Source: Prosapia bicincta
Lineage: Eukaryota; Arthropoda; Insecta; Hemiptera; Cercopidae
Reading direction: 5' to 3'
NCBI GenBank assembly: GCA_036971475.1
Contig: JBAIZL010000376.1
Span: forward strand, 7,997,501-8,061,500
DNA: 64,000 nucleotides
The notes under the pieces are model-generated. The model had not been told where the DNA came from. It ran no database searches and saw only the letters and a list, made by a program, of their open reading frames with translations. Within the stretch, counting starts at the first letter, position 1, and each line of letters starts with the position of its first letter. Positions 55,839 to 64,000 of this stretch are shown piece by piece. The position numbers and the translations under genes were made by a program.

Positions 55839-57373
55839 TCAACATTTTATAATGCCTAGCAACTCTTTGAATAATTGTGTGAAAAAAATATTTTTTTCAA
55901 CATTTGAAAATGCCTAGCAACGCTTTCATGAATTTTGAATAAAAATATATTTTTTCAAAATTTCAAAATGCTTAACAACGCTTTCTCGAATTTTGTAAAA
56001 AAAATATATTTTTTCAACATTTCAAAATGCCTAGCAACGCTTTCATGAGTTTTGTAAAAACATATATTTTTTCAACATTTTAAAATGCCTAGCAACGATT
56101 CCAATAATTGTGTGTAAAAAGTATATTTTCTCAAACTAGCAACGCTGTTATGAATAACGTGGAAAAAATTAATTTTTTCAACATTTGAAAATGCCTAGCA
56201 ACGCTTTCATGACTTTGGTAAACAAAATATATTTTTTTAACATTTTAAAATGTCTAGCAACGCTTTCATGAATTTTGTGAAAAAAAATATATTTTTTCAA
56301 CAATTCAAAATGCCTAGCAACGCTTTCATGAATTTTGTAAAAAAAATATATATTTTTTCAAAATTTCAAAATGCCTAACAACGCTTTCATGAATTTGGTA
56401 AACAATAAATATCTTTTTCACATTTCAAAATGCCTAGCAACGCTTTCATGAATTTTGTAAAAAAAATATATTTTTTCAACATTTTAAAATGCCTAGCAAC
56501 TCTTTGAATAATTGTGTGAAAAAATATATTTTTTCAACATTTCAAAATGCCTAGAAACGCTTTCATGAATTTTGTAAAAAAAATATATTTTTTCAACATT
56601 TTAAAATGCCTGGCAACGCTTTCATGAGTTTTGTAAAAAAAAAATATATTTTTTTAACATTTTGAAATCCCTAGCAACGATTTTATGAATATTGTGAAAA
56701 AAATTTGTTTTTTCAATATTTCATATTGCCTAGCAACGCTTTCACGAATTTTGTAAAAAAAGTATATTTTTTCAACATTTTATAATGCCTAGCAACTCTT
56801 TGAATAATTGTGTGAAAAAATATTTTTTTCAACATTTGAAAATGCCTAGCAACGCTTTCATGAATTTTGAATAAAAATATATTTTTTCAAAATTTCAAAA
56901 TACTTAACAACGCTTTCTCGAATTTTGTAAAAAAAATATATTTTTTCAACATTTCAAAATGCCTAGCAACGCTTACATAAGTTTTGTAAAAACATATATT
57001 TTTTCAACATTTTAAAATGCCTAGCAACGATTCCAATAATTGTGTGTAAAAAGTATATTTTCTCAAACTAGCAACGCTGTTATGAATAACGTGGAAAAAT
57101 TATATTTTTTTCAACATTTGAAAATGCCTAGCAACGCTTTCATGACTTTGGTAAACAAAATATATTTTTTCAACATTTTAAAATGTCTAGCAACGCTTTC
57201 ATGAATTTTGTGAAAAAAAATATATTTTTTCAGCAATTCAAAATGCCTAGAAACGCTTTCATGAATTTTGTAAAAAAAATATATTTTTTCAAAATTTCAA
57301 AATGCCTAACAACGCTTTCATGAATTTGGTAAACAATAAATATCTTTTTCACATTTCAAAATGAATAGCAACG
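55660..57373 (+). repeat. Tandem pair of about 932-933 bp in the edge zone
   Basis: About 55660-56440 is repeated at about 56593-57373. Anchors: tcaacattttataatgcc at 55839 and 56772; ccaataattgtgtgtaaaaag at 56101 and 57033. The unit carries the tail-deleted ttctcaaactagcaacgc junction. The left copy overlaps the 993-bp copy 2, so this is a later or nested exchange. Borders are approximate. Confidence 0.78.
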
Positions 57374-60259
57374 CTTTCATGAATTGGGTAAAAAAAATAT
57401 ATTTTTTCAACATTTCAAAATGCCTAGCAACGCTGTTATGAATAATGTGAAAAAATATATTTTTTTAACATTTCAAAATGCCTAGCAACGCTTTCATGAG
57501 TTTTGTAAAAAAAATATATTTTTTCAACATTTTAAAATGCCTAGCAACGCTTTCATGAGTTTTGTAAAAAGAAATATATTTTTTGAACATTTTGAAATGC
57601 CTAGCAACGCTTTTATGAATATTGTGAAAGAAAATTTGTTTTTTCAACATTTCATATTGCCTAGCAACGCTTTCACGAATTTTGTAAAAAAAGTATATTT
57701 TTTCAACATTTTATAATGCCTAGCAACTCTTTGAATAATTGTGTGAAAAAAATATATTTTTTCAACATTTCAAAATGCCTAGCAATGCTTTCATGAATTT
57801 TGTAAATAAAATATATTTTTTCAACATTTCAAAATGCCTTGCAACGCTTTCATGAATTTTGAATAAAAATATATTTTTTCAACATTTCAAAATGCCTAGA
57901 TTTCATGTATTTTGTGAAAAAATATATTTTTTCAATATTTCAGTATGCTTAGCAACGCTGTTATGAATAATATGGAAAACATTTATTTTTTCAACATTTC
58001 ATAAAGCCTAGCAACGCTTTCATGAGTTTTGTAAAAAAATATATTTTTTCAACATTTTAAAATGCCTAGCAACGCTTTCATGAATTTTGTAAAAAAAATA
58101 TATTTTTTCAAAATTTCAAATTGCCTAACAACGCTTTCATGAATTTGGTAAACAATAAATATCTTTTTCACATTTCAAAATGCCTAGCAACGCTTTCATG
58201 AATTTGGTAAAAAAAAATATATTTTTTCAACATTTCAAAATGCCTGCAACGCTTTCATGAATTTTGTAAAAAAAATATATTTTTACAATATTTCAAAATG
58301 CCTAGCATCGCTTTCATGAGTTTTGTAAAAAAATACATTTTTCAACATTTCACAATGCCTAGCTTTCATGTATTTTTTAAAAAAATATATTTTTTCAACA
58401 TTTCAGAATGCTTAGCTACGCTGTTATGAATAATATGAACAACATTTAATTTTTCAACATTTCATAATGCCTAGCAATGCTTTCTCGAATTTTGTAAACA
58501 ATATATTTCTTCAACATTTGAAAATGCCTAGCAACGCTTTCATGACTTTGGTAAACAAAATATATTTTTTCAACATTTCAAAATGGCTAGCAACGCTTTC
58601 ATGAATTTTGTAATAAAAATATATTTTTTTAACATTTTAAAATGCCTAGCAACGCTTTCAATAATTGTGTGAAAAAAATTGATTTTTTCAACATTTCAAA
58701 ATGCCTAGAAACGCTTTCATGAATTTGGTGCAAAAAATATTTTTTTTCAACATTTTAAAATGTCTAGCAACGCTTTCATTAATTTTGTGAATCAAAATAT
58801 ATTTTTTCCACATTTCAAAATGCCTAGTAACGCCTTTATGAATTTGGTAAACAAAATATATTTTTTCCACATTTCAGAATGCCTAACAACGCTTTTATGA
58901 AAATTGTGAAAACAATTTATTTTTTCAACATTTCATATTTTCTAGCAACGCTTTCATAAGTTTTGTAAAAAAAAAAATATTTTTTCAACATTTCAAAATG
59001 GCTAGCAACGCTTTCATGAATTTTGTAATAAAAATATATTTTTTTAACATTTTAAAATGCCTAGCAACGCTTTCAATAATTGTGGGAAAAAAATATATTT
59101 TTTCAACATTTCAAAATGCCTAGCTTTCATGTATTTTGTGAAAAAATATATTTTTTCAACATTTCAGAATGCTTAGTTACGCTGTTATGAATAATATGAA
59201 ACACATTAATTTTTTCAACATTTCATAATACCTAGCAATGCTTTCAACGATAATACCTAGCAACGATTCCAATAATTGTGTGAAAAAAGTATATTTTTTC
59301 AAACTAGCAACGCGGTTATGAATAATGTGGAAAAAATATATTTTTTCAACATTTGAAAATGCCTAGCAACGCTTTTATGAATTTGGTGAAAAATAAATAT
59401 CTTTTTCACATTTCAAAATGCCTAGCAACGCTTTCATGAATTTGGTAAAAAAAATATATTTTTTCAACAATTCAAAATGCCTAGCAACGCTTTCATTAAT
59501 TTTGTAAAAAAAATATATTTTTACAATATTTCAAAATGCCTAGCAACGCTGTTATGAATAATGTGAAAAAAATATATTTTTTTAACATTTTAAAATGCCT
59601 AGCAACGCTTTCATGAGTTTTGTAAAAAAAAATATATTTTTTCAACATTTTGAAATGCCTAGCAACGCTTTTATGAATATTGTGAAAAAAATTTGTTTTT
59701 TCAACAGTTCATATTGCCTAGAAATGCTTTCACGAATTTTGTAAAAAAAGTATATTTTCTCAACATTTTATAATGCCTAGCAACTCTTTGAATAACTGTG
59801 TGAAAAAAATATATTTTTTCAACATTTCAAAATGCCTAGCAACGCTTTCATGAGTTTTGTAAAAAAATATTTTTTTTCAACATTTTAAAATGCCTAGCAA
59901 AGATTCCAATAATTGTGTGAAAAAAGCATATTTTTTCAACATTTCTAAATGCCTAGCAACGCTGTTATGAATAATGTGGAAAAAATATATTTTTTCAACA
60001 TTTTAAAATGCCTAGCAACGCTTTCATGAATGTTGTAAAAAAAAAAAATTTCAACATTTCAAAATGCTTAGCAACGCTTTCATGAATTTTGTAAAAAAAA
60101 TAAATTTTTACAACAATTTAAAATGCCTAGCATTCATGTATTTTGTGAAAAAATATATTCTTTCAACATTTCATAATGCCTAGCAACGCTTTCATGAGTT
60201 TTGTGAAAAAAATTGATTTTTTTCAACATTTTAAAATGCCTAGCAACGCTGTTATCTGA

Positions 60260-61214
60260 GATCTTCCACCCTCACGAACAAGTCAAGGACGACCCTTCAT
60301 ATCTACTGGAGTGGATTTCGGCGGTCCTATTTTAATTAAGGAATCTAGACGACGAAATGCTAAGATATTTAAGGCATATATATGTTTGTTTGTGTGTATA
60401 TCTACAAAAGCCGTCCATATCGAAGTGGTTTTGGATCTTTCAACCGATGCATTTTTTGGCTGCACTCGAAAGATTTGTCAGTAGACGAGGTCTTTGCCAC
60501 TATATGTTTTCCGACAATGGAACGAACTTTGTGGGAGCTAACAAGTACCTGACATGCATATTTAAGTACTTCGAAGAGCGTGAAAATAAAGCTAGGAAAA
60601 CTGAACATTGCAGCTCTAAAGGAATTTCTTGGAATTTCAATCCACCTGATGATCCTCACTTTGGAGGTCTGTCGGAGGCCGGAATACGTTCCACAAAATA
60701 CCATCTCAAGAGAGTGCTAAATGGACAAGCTTTCACCTTTGAAGAATTATCAACACTATGTGCAAAAATTGAGGCAATTTTAAATTCCAGGCCATTATCT
60801 CCGTTATCCACAGATGCTAATGAATTTGATGTTTTAACACCCGCACACTTTTTCATCGGCTCTGCTCTTACCGCAGTACCTGCACATGACCTACAAGAGT
60901 TACCCATGAATCGTCTAAGTCGCTGGCAACTAATTTCAAAGGCCGTCCAACATTTCTGGACACGTTACAGGATTGAGTATTTGCACACACTCCAACAGCA
61001 TAGTAAATGGACAACGGAATCACCAAACGTATCTAAAGGTGACTTGGTACTGCTTCAAGATACCCACTCTCCACCATTACGTTGGCAGTTGGGAAGAATT
61101 GAAGATGCATTCCCAGGAAAGAATGGTGTTGTGCGGGTGGTATCAGTACGAACCACGCGAGGGACTTTCCGACGCCCAGTCGTCAAGATAAGTCCTCTCC
61201 CTTACCATGACTAA
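60260..61214 (+). pseudogene. BEL/Pao integrase (3' end of pol), 5'-truncated and frameshifted
   Basis: Retroelement integrases join element DNA to the host chromosome. Two frames together give the family pattern. Frame one, from 60260, shows GVDFGGP with the first catalytic Asp at 60314-60316 and a STKAVHIE segment, then runs into TAG at 60482. The second frame takes over at the T run 60452-60457, which has one T too many, and stays open to TAA at 61212. It shows SDNGTNF (second Asp, 60513-60515) and FGGLSEAG (catalytic Glu, 60675-60677), with 53 residues between Asp and Glu. Then follow LNSRPL, TPAHFF and a DUF5641-type tail: RWQL, FWTRY, a run ending QQHSKW, GDLVLL, PPLRWQLGR, RRPVVKISPLP. 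Family members usually have GGLWEA, so the Ser in SEA is unusual. The zinc-binding N-terminus is missing. An in-frame ATG at 60357 lies upstream of the shift in the wrong frame and is not a true start. Confidence 0.9.
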
Positions 61215-61320
61215 AGAACATTTTTAATATCACAAGATGTTTTAGTTCAAGAAGTGTTATTTTTTGTTGTTTAATGTGTGTTTTTTTTCTATTTAATTGA
61301 GAAAACTTTATTCTGTTTTC
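61215..61320 (+). other. Non-coding segment between integrase stop and polypurine tract
   Basis: About 100 bases, T-rich, with no reading frame. Its position between the pol stop and the polypurine tract matches the short 3' untranslated part of LTR elements without an envelope gene; no env-like frame fits here. Confidence 0.7.
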
Positions 61321-61333
61321 GGTGGGGGGGAGA
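61321..61333 (+). other. Polypurine tract (plus-strand primer site)
   Basis: The bases ggtgggggggaga are almost all purine and directly precede tgttggg, the start of the LTR. In LTR retroelements this tract resists RNase H and primes plus-strand DNA synthesis. Placement directly before the LTR is what identifies it. Confidence 0.8.
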
Positions 61334-62003
61334 TGTTGGGTAAATTCTTTCCTATTTCCTCATTTTCCCTCAAATACAACATTGTAAGTGAGGAACAATT
61401 ATTTCTATTATAATTCATTTTTATCTACATTTTTACTACGATTAGAGCGCTGTCTCTACTCATCTTGCGCCCGAACGTAGTACTACAACCAGTTATAGTT
61501 GTGACAGACAACTGCCTACAAGTAAGTGAACATTCTCACTAACTCTTCTAGATTTCATAGCTAACCTTGCCTTAGCATCCTACATTCTATTTTTGGGGTA
61601 TATTAGCGTCAAATACTATTATTTCGTTAATATAATTATAGCAACAGTTTGTCAGTAACTTTTACTTAATTATTGCACCAACAGCATTAGAGAAAGATCC
61701 TTGTAAAAGGATGTGGGATAACCAAATTAAATAAAATACGTAAGGGGGGAGAGATTATGCGAGGTGAAAAAAGGGTGTGATCGGTAGAGAGTATTGGAGG
61801 AACTTTAGAAGAGGGCAGACGTATTGGGGGGAGGGATAAAGTGTCCGCAATGTTTAATAGAATTAAGGGAATTGTAAGTTTTTTTAATGTGTAAAATTTA
61901 AAAGTGCGATTATATGAATTAGTAAAGAATGAGGGAAGTAAGTTAGTTATGTGAAAAGTGCAGTGAAGCAGCTATCAACGGCCAAGGTTCCAGAAACCCA
62001 ACA
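61334..62003 (+). repeat. 3' LTR of the BEL/Pao element (670 bp)
   Basis: The start is set by the polypurine tract and by tgttgggt; the end by acccaaca at 61996-62003, the exact reverse complement of the start. TG...CA ends with an 8-bp inverted repeat are the standard LTR form. Inside are an AATAAA polyadenylation signal at 61730-61735 and a G/A-rich stretch at about 61740-61830. No second LTR exists in the window for comparison, so the right border is inferred from the inverted repeat only. The bases after it (aacat) would be the target-site duplication, but the matching 5' copy is lost. Confidence 0.75.
61730..61735 (+). promoter_or_regulatory. Possible polyadenylation signal in the LTR
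   Basis: AATAAA about 400 bases into the LTR, where it could end element transcripts. A hexamer like this is common by chance in AT-rich DNA; only its position in the LTR supports it. Confidence 0.35.
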
Positions 62004-64000
62004 AACATTAAGTACTTTCTTCTTACATTAAAATTAGCAAACAGAGCTTTATAAACTTAATAAATTCAGAATAATTTTAAATTCATTATTATAAAATAAT
62101 AATCTGTTTTTTTCCATAATAACGGCCCAGGAGGAAGAGTAATTAACACTGTTATTATTAAACTTTATTGTAATAAAAATCTAAAGCCTGAAGTGTCCAC
62201 CTTTTTAGTAATTGTAATGTTAGTTAGGCAATCAATCTTGTCAATAAATAGTATTCAGGTAATTTTGTATATTGTGTAATAATTAAATGTCAATAATAAG
62301 TGCAAGTGATGTTAAATTTGCTATTAGTGTTAATTACTTAGAAACCTGAAGGTGGGACCATAGAAGGTAAGGTAAATAAATATATAACCTAAAGGAAAAA
62401 TTGTAATATTTTAAATAACTTTGTTATAATATATATAGTACCAACTGATTGCCTATACACTTCAAAATATATTCACGTAGTTGTATTAAAATTTGTAATT
62501 GCAAATGGTTTACATTATTTATCTGTTTATACAAGGACCGTATAGGAATATGTAAAATTAATATATACACTGCAAATTAACAATTTCACCTATTCAATAG
62601 TGATATTCACTTCTTACATTTGAATCTCAAAATTATTGTGTATAGAGCTAGATAACGCAAAGAGCATAATCGTCTTCTTCTATCACTCACATGTCACAGA
62701 TATACACACATATACACATAAATATACTCATTGAAAATGGCTTTTTTATGTATGCTAAAAGAATATAAAACCCAAAAGAATATTTAGTAGTTGAAATAAT
62801 CAAATGATTCTCATACTATAATTGTTCTACTTAATTACATTTCAATAGAGATTAACTACTGCTAATAATTTTTTTTGGAATGTCCATCATGTTCACGAGA
62901 AAAGGTCCATATCCACCCTCTACAAGCAATAAAGCATTTTCAAAACATGTATCGGTTTTGGCTCCTCTTAGTTCAGAAAATGAGTTTTGACAGCTTTCGA
63001 CTAATAATAATATATTGCTTGTCTAAGAGAAGAAAGAAGAAACATCTCGTGTTGAAATAAAAACGTCTTTGTGCCCAGCGATATGTGGGTTTGAGTATGA
63101 AATGGATTTATCGTTCCTGCACGATGAGGTTTATTGCCGACAGTGACTGATGCGTTGGCCCTGATATTCTGCTCAAATTATTGCTCAGAGTATTTACTCT
63201 TCAACTAGTATTTTTTTTTCAAAATCCTAATCCAAATTGAAAACGCCTTTTTACTTTTTAACACTTTTAGTAAGTAAAACACAGCAAATGAGGTTAATTT
63301 TGTCAATAGGTTTAATTGGTTTAGGAAAAATAAAATGATAAATACTCCACCTTTAAGATATTTATTTTATAAAAATGTATATATAATATAACTACAGTAT
63401 AGCTAATCTATTGACTATATAGCATTTAAAAGTGAAGTTTTAAATGATTATTTATGCTGTTAATGAATTTATAGACAAATAAACAGTAATAATATGAAAG
63501 TATTGATATAATAAATAAATCGAAATGCAGTTTGGAACATAAATTAAAATCCCGTAGAGAAATTTAAAGTAATTTTTGGGATTTTATAAAAATTTTAAAT
63601 TGAAGAAAAATTTTAAAATAAATTTGGTGAATTTAAACTATTAGCCTAGAAAGGATAAAATTTTGTTCTTAAGGTAAATATAAAATATCCTAAATGTTTG
63701 AAAAAGAAATAAAATAAGAAGAAGGGGATATAAAAATTATATGTTTACTAAATAAGTTATACAAGGTCTATGTAGATATATACAGATATTACAGGTTAAA
63801 GAAATGTTACATGATTAAGTAGAGTTTTAGAAATATAAAAATAATTACAATCTGTGCTGTAATATCTATTAAATTTATAATAAATAAAAACCGAAGTTTT
63901 TTACTAACCTACAACATTACAGTGATTATATTTATTTAAACAAATTTCTTACACAATCCTAAACCAAAACGGTCAGTTAGTCATAATACGGCTTCAAATG
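62004..64000. other. AT-rich flanking DNA without recognised genes
   Basis: No satellite monomer, LTR or conserved protein motif was recognised. Most of it is low-complexity A/T DNA, with a short ta/ca-rich stretch near 62700-62730. The part at about 62850-63200 is richer in G+C and more complex than its surroundings. Its plus-strand frame of 61 codons (62875-63060) resembles no family I know. The segment 63250-64000 is very AT-rich and shows nothing. Confidence 0.7.
62852..63022 (-). other. Possible exon or coding relic (56 codons, minus strand)
   Basis: On the minus strand a pyrimidine-rich run ending in ttag (plus-strand 63023-63044) resembles a 3' splice site. Directly after it a frame stays open for 56 codons to TAA at 62852-62854, with a mixed composition including the segment FENALLLVEGGYGPF. 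That spacing is faintly like the start of SV2/SLC22-type transporters, but the similarity is too weak to name it. There is no clear donor site. It may equally be a transposon relic or chance. Confidence 0.15.

Larger units (their letters stand above)
1..60255 (+). repeat. 59-bp satellite DNA array (about 1,000 monomers)
   Basis: The motif cctagcaacgc recurs every 58-59 bases from the first line to about 60250, always in the same orientation; I saw no inverted monomer and no foreign insertion. A typical monomer reads: core cctagcaacgc, signature such as tttcatgaattttgt, then g/a plus a run of A, tatat, a run of T, then caacatttcaaaatg. A consensus monomer is about 24% G+C. Families differ mainly in the signature: tttcatgaattttgt, tgttatgaataatgt, tttcaagaattttgt, tttcaataattgtgt, tttttcgaaatttgt, tttcacgaattttg, and tgttatgaatattgtgaaag. 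Dividing 60.25 kb by about 58.7 gives roughly 1,000 copies. The array is open at the left window edge, so its full length is unknown. Known satellites of this form are heterochromatic, often centromeric or pericentromeric; that role is inference here. Confidence 0.98.
51501..60255 (+). repeat. Degenerate satellite edge zone
   Basis: The last 8.7 kb of the array holds truncated and diverged monomers. Two deletion types are restricted to it. In one the core aacgc is lost (cctagatttcatg at 53642 and 57895; cctagctttcatg or cctagctatcatg at about 54222, 55211, 58360 and 59117; cctagcattcatg near 60126). In the other the tail is lost, giving ttcaaactagcaacgc at about 52645, 53341, 56131, 57062 and 59300. 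Near 59235-59262 a monomer lacks its whole A/T dyad. More divergent monomers at an array edge fit the standard unequal-exchange model, in which homogenisation is weakest at the border. Confidence 0.82.
60256..62003 (+). mobile_element. BEL/Pao LTR retrotransposon, 3' remnant
   Basis: Seen in order: integrase core and C-terminal domain (60260-61214, frameshifted), about 100 bases of non-coding DNA, a polypurine tract, and one LTR ending at 62003. Gag, protease, reverse transcriptase, RNase H, the integrase zinc finger and the 5' LTR are all missing, because the satellite array begins exactly where they should lie. Assignment to BEL/Pao rests on the integrase motifs and on the C-terminal domain of the DUF5641 type, which is typical of that superfamily. 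The element is defective and cannot move on its own. Its 5' border is not an LTR end, so it reflects a later deletion or recombination rather than the insertion point. Confidence 0.88.

Noticed and set aside
9846..58870. Many reading frames of 60-102 codons inside the array (for example 37740-38048)
   Set aside because: They are translations of three to five 59-nt monomers; they occur on both strands, repeat the same peptide and follow the period. There is no start context and no independent support for coding.
1..60255. CRISPR array
   Set aside because: Repeats are regular, but the whole monomer is conserved and there are no unique spacers; the array is far too long and lies beside an animal retrotransposon.
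1..60255. Inverted satellite blocks
   Set aside because: I looked for the reverse core gcgttgctagg on the plus strand while reading and saw none.
60357..60455. ATG at 60357 as the start of a 285-codon gene
   Set aside because: The first 32 codons or so are in the wrong frame; the family motifs upstream (GVDFGGP, STKAVHIE) are in another frame, which shows a frameshift rather than a start.
60283..60907. Minus-strand frames (60283-60465, 60402-60704, 60656-60907) and plus-strand 60973-61191
   Set aside because: They are shadows of the integrase reading frame and lack any family motif.
61676..61686. Alternative LTR end at caccaacagca
   Set aside because: It has CA but no inverted match to tgttgggt beyond a few bases; acccaaca at 61996-62003 matches exactly and leaves the AATAAA inside the LTR.
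62875..63060. 61-codon plus-strand ORF
   Set aside because: It is short, has no recognised motif and ends in lysine-rich low-complexity sequence; probably chance.

Overview
The window is animal genomic DNA, almost entirely satellite. The organism is probably an insect or other arthropod; that is an inference from the very AT-rich background and a BEL/Pao retrotransposon fragment, a superfamily known only from animals. No intact gene is visible.

Layout. (1) Positions 1-60255 are one uninterrupted head-to-tail array of an AT-rich monomer of about 59 bp, roughly 1,000 copies, all in the same orientation. Each monomer has a GC-rich core (cctagcaacgc), a short variable signature that defines monomer families, an A-run/TATA/T-run dyad and a tail (caacatttcaaaatg). 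The array starts outside the window. It has several domains: 1-5.2 kb; a higher-order repeat (HOR) zone with a unit of about 2.2-2.6 kb at 5.2-17.6 kb; a family-rich middle zone at 17.6-40.9 kb with 118-bp dimer and 354-bp hexamer HORs; a chain of very recent tandem duplications at 40.9-45.7 kb (units 1173, 1121 and 354 bp); a mixed zone at 45.7-51.5 kb; and a degenerate edge zone at 51.5-60.25 kb with deletion-bearing monomers and 993-bp and about 932-bp duplications.

(2) Positions 60256-62003 are the 3' end of a BEL/Pao LTR retrotransposon: the integrase catalytic core broken by a one-base frameshift, a C-terminal domain of the DUF5641 type, a polypurine tract and a 670-bp 3' LTR bounded by tgttgggt/acccaaca. 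Everything upstream of the integrase core is absent; the satellite abuts the element directly.

(3) Positions 62004-64000 are AT-rich unique-looking DNA with no recognised gene. One segment of higher complexity (about 62850-63200) may be an old exon or transposon relic.

The window looks like one edge of a large, actively turning-over satellite block, plausibly pericentromeric or centromeric heterochromatin. That location is not shown by the sequence. The ORFs of 60-100 codons inside the array are by-products of a 59-nt period read across three to five monomers and are not genes.
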